NCBI GenBank assembly: GCA_936450465.1
Contig: CAKZFU010000131.1
Span: 1-64,000 of the forward strand
Reading direction: 5' to 3'
Source: Gibbula magus
Taxonomy: Eukaryota > Mollusca > Gastropoda > Trochida > Trochidae
Length of the DNA stretch: 64,000 nt
This document shows positions 1-11,249 of the stretch, piece after piece. The translations under genes were made by a program, and so were the position numbers. The notes under the pieces were generated by a model. It was not told where the DNA came from and did not search any database. It saw only the letters and a program-made list of their open reading frames with translations. The number at the start of each line of letters is the position of its first letter. Position 1 is the first letter of the stretch.

Positions 1-576
1 TGAAATTTTAACGAAAAAAAATCCCAAAAAAATCAGAAAATCATGATTTTTTTGGGTTTCCGTAAAATCAAAAATATAAATATCGATGAAATTTTAACGA
101 AAAAAAATCCAAAAAAAATCAGAAAATCATGATTTTTTGGGGTTTCCGTAAAATCAAAAATATAAATATCGATGAAATTTTAACGAAAAAAATCCAAAAA
201 AAATCAGAAAATCATGAATTTTTTCGGGTTTCCGTAAAATCAAAAATATAAATTTCGATGAAATTTTAACGAAAAAAAATCCAAAAAAAATCAGAAAATC
301 ATTAATTTTTTCGGGTTTCCGTAAAATCAAAAATATAAATTTCGATGAAATTTTAACGAAAAAAAAATCCCAAAAAAATCAGAAAATCATGAATTTTTTG
401 GGGTTTCCGTAAAATCAAAAATATAAATTTCGATGAAATTTTAACGAAAAAAAATCCCAAAAAAATCAGAAAATCATGAATTTTTGGGGGTTTCCGTAAA
501 ATCAAAATATAAATTTCGATGAAATTTTAACGAAAAAAAATCCCAAAAAAATCAGAAAATCATGAATTTTTGGGGG

Positions 577-586
577 TTTCCGGAAA
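577..586. other. TTTCCGGAAA palindrome in the CCGG monomer variant (example)
   Basis: Monomers with G at unit position 64 contain the perfect 10-bp palindrome TTTCCGGAAA, which includes BspEI (TCCGGA) and HpaII/MspI (CCGG) sites. The alternative T at this position (TTTCCGTAAA) destroys it. Both forms are abundant and interspersed across the window, and the G form is usually linked to GAATTTTTGGGGG or GACTTTTTGGGGG upstream. Confidence 0.85.
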
Positions 587-781
587 ATCAAAAATATAAA
601 TTTCGATGAAATTTTAACGAAAAAAAATCCCAAAAAAATCAGAAAATCATGAATTTTTTGGGGTTACCGTAAAATCAAAAATATAAATTTCGATGAAATT
701 TTAACGAAAAAAAATCCCAAAAAAAACCAGAAAATCATGAATTTTTTGGGGTTTCCGTAAAATCAAAAATATAAATTTCGA

Positions 782-868
782 TGAAATTTTAACGAAAAAA
801 AATCCCAAAAAAATCAGAAAATCATGAATTTTTTGGGGTTTCCGTAAAATCAAAAATATAAATTTCGA
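782..868 (+). repeat. Representative 87-bp monomer (reference for positions)
   Basis: This copy matches the commonest form and serves as a reference. Unit positions 2-13 are GAAATTTTAACG; 14-21 an A8 run; 23-25 CCC; 26-32 an A7 run; 34-47 CAGAAAATCATGAA; 48-53 T6; 54-57 G4; 58-63 TTTCCG; 71-80 AAAAATATAA; 79-87 AAATTTCGA. Its composition is 42 A, 25 T, 10 C and 10 G (23% G+C). It contains one TaqI site (TCGA), one BspHI site (TCATGA) and three CpG dinucleotides. The most variable places between copies are the lengths of the two A-runs, CC versus CCC at 23-25, the GAATTTTTTGGGG stretch at 45-57, position 64 (T or G) and position 82-83 (TT or TA). Confidence 0.95.
804..837. other. Mid-monomer inverted repeat CCCAAAAAA / TTTTTTGGG (example copy)
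   Basis: Inside the monomer CCCAAAAAA (804-812) faces TTTTTTGGG (829-837) across a 16-nt loop, giving a potential 9-bp stem. The loop contains the palindrome TCATGA. Variant monomers with CC and an A8 run, or with TTTTTGGGGG, keep a shorter stem of about 7-8 bp; GACTTTTTGGGGG and CGGG forms weaken it further. Upstream and downstream variants are not obviously compensatory, so the pairing may simply follow from the homopolymer composition. Confidence 0.6.
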
Positions 869-876
869 TGAAATTT
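860..876. other. Monomer-junction dyad AAATTTC-GAT-GAAATTT (example copy)
   Basis: At the junction between units lies a perfect 7-bp inverted repeat with a 3-nt spacer: AAATTTC, GAT, GAAATTT. It recurs in most monomers, so the array carries several hundred copies. In the TATCGAT variants one arm becomes AAATATC, which breaks the dyad and creates a ClaI site (ATCGAT). The arms could form a short hairpin in single strands or be a binding site for a dimeric protein. Neither is shown by the sequence. Confidence 0.85.
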
Positions 877-1959
877 TAACGAAAAAAAATCCCAAAAAAA
901 ACAGAAAATCATGAATTTTTTGGGGTTTCCGTAAAATCAAAAATATAAATTTCGATGAAATTTTAACGAAAAAAAATCCCAAAAAAATCAGAAAATCATG
1001 AATTTTTGGGGGTTTCCGGAAAATCAAAAATATAAATTTCGATGAAATTTTAACGAAAAAAAATCCCAAAAAAAACCAGAAAATCATGAATTTTTTGGGG
1101 TTTCCGTAAAATCAAAAATATAAATTTCGATGAAATTTTAACGAAAAAAATCCCCAAAAAATCAGAAAATCATGAATTTTTGGGGGTTTCCGGAAAATCA
1201 AAAATATAAATTTCGATGAAATTTTAACGAAAAAAAATCCAAAAAAAAATCAGAAAATCATGACTTTTTGGGGGTTTCCGGAAAATCAAAAATATAAATT
1301 TCGATGAAATTTTAACGAAAAAAAATCCCAAAAAAATCAGAAAATCATGAATTTTTGGGGTTTCCGGAAAATCAAAAATATAAATTTCGATGAAATTTTA
1401 ACGAAAAAAAATCCAAAAAAAAATCAGAAAATCATGACTTTTTGGGGGTTTCCGTAAAATCAAAAATATAAATTTCGATGAAATTTTAACGAAAAAAAAT
1501 CCCAAAAAAATCAGAAAATCATGAATTTTTTGGGGTTTCCGTAAAATCAAAAATATAAATTTCGATGAAATTTTAACAAAAAAAAATCCAAAAAAATAAG
1601 AAAATCATGAATTTTTTGGGGTTTCCGTAAAATCAAAAATATAAATTTCGATGAAATTTTAACGAAAAAAAATCCCAAAAAAATCAGAAAATCATGAATT
1701 TTTGGGGTTTCCGGAAAATCAAAAATATAAATTTCGATGAAATTTTAACGTAAAAAAATCCAAAAAAAATCAGAAAATCATGAATTTTTGGGGGTTTCCG
1801 GAAAATCAAAAATATAAATTTCGATGAAATTTTAACGAAAAAAAATCCAAAAAAATCAGAAAATCATGACTTTTTGGGGGTTTCCGGAAAATCAAAAATA
1901 TAAATTTCGATGAAATTTTAACGAAAAAAAATCCAAAAATCAGAAAATCATGATTTTTT

Positions 1960-2410
1960 TGGGGTTTCCGTAAAATCAAAAATATAAATATCGATGAAAT
2001 TTTAACGAAAAAAAATCCAAAAAAAATCAGAAAATCATGATTTTTTGGGGGTTTCCGTAAAATCAAAAATATAAATATCGATGAAATTTTAACGAAAAAA
2101 AATCCAAAAAAATCAGAAAATCATGAATTTTTTCGGGTTTCCGTAAAATCAAAATATAAATTTCGATGAAATTTTAACGAAAAAAAATCCAAAAAAAAAT
2201 CAGAAAATCATTAATTTTTTCGGGTTTCCGTAAAATCAAAAATATAAATTTCGATGAAATTTTAACGAAAAAAAAATCCCAAAAAAATCAGAAAATCATG
2301 AATTTTTTGGGGTTTCCGTAAAATCAAAAATATAAATTTCGATGAAGTTTTAACGAAAAAAAATCCCAAAAGAATCAGAAAATCATGACTTTTTGGGGGT
2401 TTCCGGAAAA
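1960..2410 (+). repeat. Composite ~6-monomer cassette, copy 1
   Basis: Successive monomers carry, in order: GATTTTTTTGGGG with TATCGAT, a second TATCGAT monomer, TTTTTTCGGG, CATTAATTTTTTCGGG (at ~2,209), an A9 run before TCCC, GAAGTTTTAACG (at ~2,343), then CCCAAAAGAATCAG and GACTTTTTGGGGG. The same order, with the rare GAAGTTTTAACG marker, recurs near 10.2, 11.7, 13.96, 16.4 and 18.7 kb. Partial versions without that marker begin near 1, 5.93, 6.81, 8.28, 20.43, 57.33 and 61.77 kb. Confidence 0.75.
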
Positions 2411-5400
2411 TCAAAAATATAAATTTCGATGAAATTTTAACGAAAAAAAACTCCAAAAAAATAAGAAAATCATGATTTTTTTGGGGTTTCCGTAAAATCA
2501 AAAATATAAATTTCGATGAAATTTTAACGAAAAAAAATCCAAAAAAAATCAGAAAATCATGAATTTTTGGGGGTTTCCGGAAAATCAAAAATATAAATTT
2601 CGATGAAATTTTAACGAAAAAAAATCCCAAAAGAATCAGAAAATCATGACTTTTTGGGGGTTTCCGGAAAATCAAAAATATAAATTTCGATGAAATTTTA
2701 ACGAAAAAAAATCCAAAAAAATCAGAAAATCATGATTTTTTTGGGGTTTCCGTAAAATCAAAAATATAAATTTCGATGAAATTTTAACGAAAAAAAATCA
2801 AAAAAAATCAGAAAATCATGAATTTTTTGGGTTTCCGTAAAATCAAAAATATAAATTTCGATGAAATTTTAACGAAAAAAATCCCAAAAAAATAAGAAAA
2901 TCATGAATTTTTTGGGTTTCCGTAAAATCAAAAATATAAATTTCGATGAAATTTTAACGAAAAAAAATCCCAAAAAAATCAGAAAATCATGAATTTTTGG
3001 GGGTTTCCGGAAAATCAAAAATATAAATTTCGATGAAATTTTAACGAAAAAAAATCCAAAAAAAATCAGAAAATCATGAATTTTTTCGGGTTTCCGTAAA
3101 TCAAAAATATAAATTTCGATGAAATTTTAACGAAAAAAAATCCAAAAAAAATCAGAAATCATGAATTTTTCGGGTTTCCGTAAAATCAAAAATATAAATT
3201 TCGATGAAATTTAACGAAAAAAAAATCCCAAAAAAATCAGAAAATCATGAATTTTTTGGGGTTTCCGGAAAATCAAAAATATAAATTTCGATGAAATTTT
3301 AACGAAAAAAAATCCCAAAAAAATCAGAAAATCATGAATTTTTGGGGGTTTCCGGAAAATCAAAAATATAAATTTCGATGAAATTTTAACGAAAAAAAAT
3401 CCAAAAAAAATCAGAAAATCATGACTTTTTGGGGGTTTCCGTGAAATCAAAAATATAAATTTCGATGAAATTTTAACGAAAAAAATCCAAAAAAATCAGA
3501 AAATCATGAATTTTTTGGGGTTTCCGTAAAATCAAAAATATAAATTTCGATGAAATTTTAACAAAAAAAAATCCCAAAAAAATAAGAAAATCATGAATTT
3601 TTTGGGGTTTCCGTAAAATCAAAAATATAAATTTCGATGAAATTTTAACGAAAAAAAATCCAAAAAAAATCAGAAAATCATGATTTTTTTGGGGTTTCCG
3701 TAAAATCAAAAATATAAATTTCGATGAAATTTTAACGAAAAAAAATCCCAAAAAAATAAGAAAATCATGAATTTTTTGGGTTTCCGTAAAATCAAAAATA
3801 TAAATTTCGATGAAATTTTAACGAAAAAAAATCCCAAAAAAATCAGAAAATCATGAATTTTTGGGGGTTTCCGGAAAATCAAAAATATAAATTTCGATGA
3901 AATTTTAACGAAAAAAAATCCAAAAAAAAATCAGAAAATCATGAATTTTTGGGGGTTTCCGGAAAATCAAAAATATAAATTTCGATGAAATTTTAACGAA
4001 AAAAAATCCAAAAAAAATCAGAAAATCATGACTTTTTGGGGGTTTCCGGAAAATCAAAAATATAAATTTCGATGAAATTTTAACGAAAAAAAATCCAAAA
4101 AAAAATCAGAAAATCATGAATTTTTGGGGGTTTCCGGAAAATCAAAAATATAAATTTCGATGAAATTTTAACGAAAAAAAATCCAAAAAAAATCAGAAAA
4201 TCATGACTTTTTGGGGGTTTCCGGAAAATCAAAAATATAAATTTCGATGAAATTTTAACGAAAAAAAATCCCAAAAAAATCAGAAAATCATGATTTTTTT
4301 GGGGTTTCCGTAAATCAAAAATATAAATATCGATGAAATTTTAACGAAAAAAAATCCAAAAAAAATAAGAAAATCATGAATTTTTTGGGGTTTCCGTAAA
4401 ATCAAAAATATAAATTTCGATGAAATTTTAACGAAAAAAAATCCCAAAAAAATCAGAAAATCATGAATTTTTGGGGGTTTCCGGAAAATCAAAAATATAA
4501 ATTTCGATGAAATTTTAACGAAAAAAAATCCAAAAAAAAATCAGAAAATCATGAATTTTTGGGGGTTTCCGGAAAATCAAAAATATAAATTTCGATGAAA
4601 TTTTAACGAAAAAAAATCCAAAAAAAATCAGAAAATCATGATTTTTTTGGGGTTTCCGTAAAATCAAAAATATAAATATCGATGAAATTTTAACGAAAAA
4701 AAATCCAAAAAAAATCAGAAAATCATGAATTTTTTCGGGTTTCCGTAAAATCAAAAATATAAATTTCGATGAAATTTTAACGAAAAAAAATCCAAAAAAA
4801 ATCAGAAAATCATGAATTTTTTCGGGTTTCCGTAAAATCAAAAATATAAATTTCGATGAAATTTTAACGAAAAAAAAATCCCAAAAAAATCAGAAAATCA
4901 TGAATTTTTTGGGGTTTCCGGAAAATCAAAAATATAAATTTCGATGAAATTTTAACGAAAAAAAATCCCAAAAAAATCAGAAAATCATGAATTTTTGGGG
5001 TTTCCGGAAAATCAAAAATATAAATTTCGATGAAATTTTAACGAAAAAAAATCCAAAAAAAAATCAGAAAATCATGACTTTTTGGGGGTTTCCGTGAAAT
5101 CAAAAATATAAATTTCGATGAAATTTTAACGAAAAAAAATCCCAAAAAAATCAGAAAATCATGAATTTTTTGGGGTTTCCGTAAAATCAAAAATATAAAT
5201 TTCGATGAAATTTTAACAAAAAAAAATCCCAAAAAAATAAGAAAATCATGAATTTTTTGGGGTTTCCGTAAAATCAAAAATATAAATTTCGATGAAATTT
5301 TAACGAAAAAAAATCCAAAAAAAATCAGAAAATCATGAATTTTTTGGGGTTTCCGTAAAATCAAAAATATAAATTTCGATTAAATTTTAACGAAAAAAAA

Positions 5401-8400
5401 TCCCAAAAAAATAAGAAAATCATGAATTTTTTGGGGTTTCCGTAAAATCAAAAATATAAATTTCGATGAAATTTTAACGAAAAAAAATCCCAAAAAAATC
5501 AGAAAATCATGAATTTTTTGGGGGTTTCCGGAAAATCAAAAATATAAATTTCGATGAAATTTTAACGAAAAAAAAATCCAAAAAAAAATCAGAAAATCAT
5601 GAATTTTTGGGGGTTTCCGGAAAATAAAAAATATAATTTCGATGAAATTTTAACGAAAAAAAATCCAAAAAAAATCAGAAAATCATGACTTTTTGGGGGT
5701 TTCCGGAAAATCAAAAATATAAATTTCGATGAAATTTTAACGAAAAAAAATCCAAAAAAAAATCAGAAAATCATGAATTTTTGGGGTTTCCGGAAAATCA
5801 AAAATATAAATTTCGATGAAATTTTAACGAAAAAAAATCCAAAAAAATCAGAAAATCATGACTTTTTGGGGGTTTCCGGAAAATCAAAAATATAAATTTC
5901 GATGAAATTTTAACGAAAAAAAATCCCAAAAAAATCAGAAAATCATGATTTTTTTGGGGTTTCCGTAAAATCAAAAATATAAATATCGATGAAATTTTAA
6001 CGAAAAAAAATCCAAAAAAAATCAGAAAATCATGATTTTTGGGGGTTTCCGTAAAATCAAAAATATAAATATCGATGAAATTTAACGAAAAAAAATCCAA
6101 AAAAAATCAGAAAATCATGAATTTTTTCGGGTTTACGTAAAATCAAAAATATAAATTTCGATGAAATTTTAACGAAAAAAAATCCAAAAAATATCAGAAA
6201 ATCATTAATTTTTTCGGGTTTCCGTAAAATCAAAAATATAAATTTCGATGAAATTTTAACGAAAAAAAAATCCCAAAAAAATCAGAAAATCATGAATTTT
6301 TTGGGTTTCCGTAAAATCAAAAATATAAATTTCGATGAAATTTTAACGAAAAAAAATCCCAAAAAAATCAGAAAATCATGAATTTTTTGGGGTTTCCGGA
6401 AAATCAAAAATATAAATTTCGATGAAATTTTAACGAAAAAAAATCCAAAAAAAAATCAGAAAATCATGAATTTTTGGGGGTTTCCGGAAAATCAAAAATA
6501 TAAATTTCGATGAAATTTTAACGAAAAAAAATCCAAAAAAATCAGAAAATCATGACTTTTTGGGGGTTTCCGGAAAATCAAAAATATAAATTTCGATGAA
6601 ATTTTAACGAAAAAAAATCCAAAAAAAAATCAGAAAATCATGAATTTTTGGGGGTTTCCGGAAAATCAAAAATATAAATTTCGATGAAATTTTAACGAAA
6701 AAAAATCCAAAAAAATCAGAAAATCATGACTTTTTGGGGGTTTCCGGAAAATCAAAAATATAAATTTCGATGAAATTTTAACGAAAAAAAATCCCAAAAA
6801 ATCAGAAAATCATGATTTTTTTGGGGTTTCCGTAAAATCAAAAATATAAATATCGATGAAATTTTAACGAAAAAAAATCCAAAAAAAATCAGAAAATCAT
6901 GATTTTTTGGGGGTTTCCGTAAAATCAAAAATATAAATATCGATGAAATTTTAACGAAAAAAAATCCCAAAAAATCAGAAAATCATGAATTTTTTCGGGT
7001 TTACGTAAAATCAAAAATATAAATTTCGATGAAATTTTAACGAAAAAAAATCCAAAAAAAATCAGAAAATCATTAATTTTTTCGGGTTTCCGTAAAATCA
7101 AAAATATAAATTTCGATGAAATTTTAACGAAAAAAAATCCCAAAAAATCAGAAAATCATGAATTTTTTGGGTTTCCGTAAAATCAAAAATATAAATTTCG
7201 ATGAAATTTTAACGAAAAAAAATCCCAAAAAAATCAGAAAATCATGAATTTTTGGGGGTTTCCGGAAAATCAAAAATATAAATTTCGATGAAATTTTAAC
7301 GAAAAAAAATCCCAAAAAAATCAGAAAATCATGAATTTTTGGGGTTTCCGGAAAATCAAAAATATAAATTTCGATGAAATTTTAACGAAAAAAATCCCAA
7401 AAAAATCAGAAAATCATGAATTTTTTGGGGTTACCGTAAAATCAAAATATAAATTTCGATGAAATTTTAACGAAAAAAAATCCCAAAAAAAAACAGAAAA
7501 TCATGAATTTTTTGGGGTTTCCGTAAAATCAAAAATATAAATTTCGATGAAATTTTAACGAAAAAAAATCCCAAAAAAATCAGAAAATCATGAATTTTTT
7601 GGGGTTTCCGTAAAATCAAAAATATAAATTTCGATGAAATTTTAACGAAAAAAAATCCCAAAAAAAAACAGAAAATCATGAATTTTTGGGGTTTCCGTAA
7701 AATCAAAAATATAAATTTCGATGAAATTTTAACGAAAAAAAATCCCAAAAAAATCAGAAAATCATGAATTTTTGGGGGTTTCCGGAAAATCAAAATATAA
7801 ATTCGATGAAATTTTAACGAAAAAAAATCCCAAAAAAAACCAGAAAATCATGAATTTTTTGGGGTTTCCGTAAAATCAAAAATATCAATTTCGATGAAAT
7901 TTTAACGAAAAAAATCCCCAAAAAATCAGAAAATCATGAATTTTTGGGGGTTTCCGGAAAATCAAAAATATAAATTTCGATGAAATTTTAACGAAAAAAA
8001 ATCCAAAAAAAAATCAGAAAATCATGACTTTTTGGGGGTTTCCGGAAAATCAAAAATATAAATTTCGATGAAATTTTAACGAAAAAAAATCCCAAAAAAA
8101 TCAGAAAATCATGAATTTTTGGGGGTTTCCGGAAAATCAAAAATATAAATTTCGATGAAATTTTAACGAAAAAAAATCCAAAAAAAAATCAGAAAATCAT
8201 GACTTTTTGGGGGTTTCCGTGAAATCAAAAATATAAATTTCGATGAAATTTTAACGAAAAAAAATCCCAAAAAAATCAGAAAATCATGATTTTTTTGGGG
8301 TTTCCGTAAAATCAAAAATATAAATATCGATGAAATTTTAACGAAAAAAAATCCAAAAAAAATCAGAAAATCATGATTTTTTGGGGGTTTCCGTAAAATC

Positions 8401-10199
8401 AAAAATATAAATATCGATGAAATTTTAACGAAAAAAAATCCAAAAAAAATCAGAAAATCATGAATTTTTTCGGGTTTCCGTAAAATCAAAAATATAAATT
8501 TCGATGAAATTTTAACGAAAAAAAATCCAAAAAAAATCAGAAAATCATTAATTTTTTCGGGTTTCCGTAAAATCAAAAATATAAATTTCGATGAAATTTT
8601 AACGAAAAAAAAATCCCAAAAAAATCAGAAAATCATGAATTTTTTGGGGTTTCCGTTAAATCAAAAATATAAATTTCGATGAAATTTTAACGAAAAAAAA
8701 TCCAAAAAAATCAGAAAATCATGAATTTTTGGGGGTTTCCGGAAAATCAAAAATATAAATTTCGATGAAATTTTAACGAAAAAAAATCCCAAAAAATCAG
8801 AAAATCATGAATTTTTGGGGTTTCCGGAAAATCAAAAATATAAATTTCGATGAAATTTTAACGAAAAAAAATCCCAAAAAAATCAGAAAATCATGAATTT
8901 TTTGGGGTTACCGTAAAATCAAAAATATAAATTTCGATGAAATTTTAACGAAAAAAAATCCCAAAAAAAAACAGAAAATCATGAATTTTTTGGGGTTCCG
9001 TAAAATCAAAAATATAAATTTCGATGAAATTTTAACGAAAAAAAATCCCAAAAAAATCAGAAAATCATGAATTTTTTGGGGTTTCCGTAAAATCAAAAAT
9101 ATAAATTTCGATGAAATTTTAACGAAAAAAAATCCCAAAAAAAAACAGAAAATCATGAATTTTTTGGGGTTTCCGTAAAATCAAAAATATAAATTTCGAT
9201 GAAATTTTAACGAAAAAAAATCCCAAAAAAATCAGAAAATCATGAATTTTTGGGGGTTTCCGGAAAATCAAAAATATAAATTTCGATGAAATTTTAACGA
9301 AAAAAAATCCCAAAAAAAACCAGAAAATCATGAATTTTTTGGGGTTTCCGTAAAATCAAAAATATAAATTTCGATGAAATTTTAACGAAAAAAAATCCCA
9401 AAAAAATCAGAAAATCATGAATTTTTGGGGGTTTCCGGAAAATCAAAAATATAAATTTCGATGAAATTTTAACGAAAAAAATCCAAAAAAAAATCAGAAA
9501 ATCATGACTTTTTGGGGGTTTCCGGAAAATCAAAAATATAAATTTCGATGAAATTTTAACGAAAAAAAATCCCAAAAAAATCAGAAAATCATGAATTTTG
9601 GGGGGTTTCCGGAAAATCAAAAATATAAATTTCGATGAAATTTTAACGAAAAAAAATCCAAAAAAAAAATCAGAAAATCATGACTTTTTGGGGGTTTCCG
9701 TGAAATCAAAAATATAAATTTCGATGAAATTTTAACGAAAAAAAATCCAAAAAAAATCAGAAAATCATGAATTTTTGGGGTTTCCGTAAAATCAAAAATA
9801 TAAATTTCGATGAAATTTTAACAAAAAAAAATCCCAAAAAAATAAGAAAATCATGAATTTTTTGGGGTTTCCGTAAAATCAAAAATATAAATTTCGATGA
9901 AATTTTAACGAAAAAAAATCCCAAAAAAATCAGAAAATCATGAATTTTTGGGGGTTTCCGGAAAATCAAAAATATAAATTTCGATGAAATTTTAACGAAA
10001 AAAAATCCAAAAAAAATCAGAAAATCATGAATTTTTGGGGGTTTCCGGAAAATCAAAAATATAAATTTCGATGAAATTTTAACGAAAAAAAATCCAAAAA
10101 AAATCAGAAAATCATGACTTTTTGGGGGTTTCCGGAAAATCAAAAATATAAATTTCGATGAAATTTTAACGAAAAAAATCCCAAAAAAATCAGAAAATC

Positions 10200-10690
10200 A
10201 TGATTTTTTTGGGGTTTCCGTAAAATCAAAAATATAAATATCGATGAAATTTTAACGAAAAAAATCCAAAAAAAATCAGAAAATCATGAATTTTTTGGGG
10301 GTTTCCGTAAAATCAAAAATATAAATATCGATGAAATTTTAACGAAAAAAAATCCAAAAAAAATCAGAAAATCATGAATTTTTTCGGGTTTCCGTAAAAT
10401 CAAAAATATAAATTCGATGAAATTTTAACGAAAAAAAATCCAAAAAAAATCAGACAATCATTAATTTTTTCGGTTTCCGTAAAATCAAAATTTTTTCGGG
10501 TTTCCGTAAAATCAAAAATATAAATTTCGATGAAATTTTAACGAAAAAAAAATCCCAAAAAAATCAGAAAATCATGAATTTTTTGGGGTTTCCGTAAAAT
10601 CAAAAATATAAATTTCGATGAAGTTTTAACGAAAAAAAATCCCAAAAGAATCAGAAAATCATGACTTTTTGGGGGTTTCCGGAAAATCAA
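10200..10690 (+). repeat. Composite cassette, copy 2 (with internal 27-bp duplication)
   Basis: The order of marker variants matches the copy near 1.96-2.41 kb, including CATTAATTTTTTCGG (~10,459), the A9 run (~10,545), GAAGTTTTAACG (~10,619) and CCAAAAGAATCAG (~10,645). It is about 25 bp longer because of the short duplication at 10,465-10,517. Confidence 0.75.
10465..10517 (+). repeat. 26/27-bp direct duplication inside one monomer
   Basis: A stretch beginning TTTTTTCGG and ending AAAATCAAAA (10,465-10,490, 26 bp) is followed immediately by a second copy beginning TTTTTTCGGG (10,491-10,517, 27 bp). The two differ by one G. The result is a monomer longer than normal in a place where the other five cassette copies are normal. 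A slippage or unequal-repair event confined to this copy explains it best. Confidence 0.9.
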
Positions 10691-11249
10691 AAATATAAAT
10701 TTCGATGAAATTTTAACGAAAAAAAATCCAAAAAAAATCAGAAAATCATGAATTTTTGGGGGTTTCCGTAAAATCAAAAATATAAATTTCGATGAAATTT
10801 TAACGAAAAAAAATCCAAAAAAAATCAGAAAATCATGAATTTTTGGGGGTTTCCGGAAAATCAAAAATATAAATTTCGATGAAATTTTAACGAAAAAAAA
10901 TCCCAAAAGAATCAGAAAATCATGACTTTTTGGGGGTTTCCGGAAAATCAAAAATATAAATTTCGATGAAATTTTAACGAAAAAAAATCCAAAAAAAATC
11001 AGAAAATCATGAATTTTTTGGGGTTTCCGTAAAATCAAAAATATAAATTTCGATGAAATTTTAACGAAAAAAAATCCAAAAAAAATCAGAAAATCATGAA
11101 TTTTTTGGGGTTTCCGTAAAATCAAAAATATCAATTTCGATGAAATTTTAACGAAAAAAAATCCCAAAAAAATAAGAAAATCATGAATTTTTTGGGGTTT
11201 CCGTAAAATCAAAAATATAAATTTCGATGAAATTTTAACGAAAAAAAAT

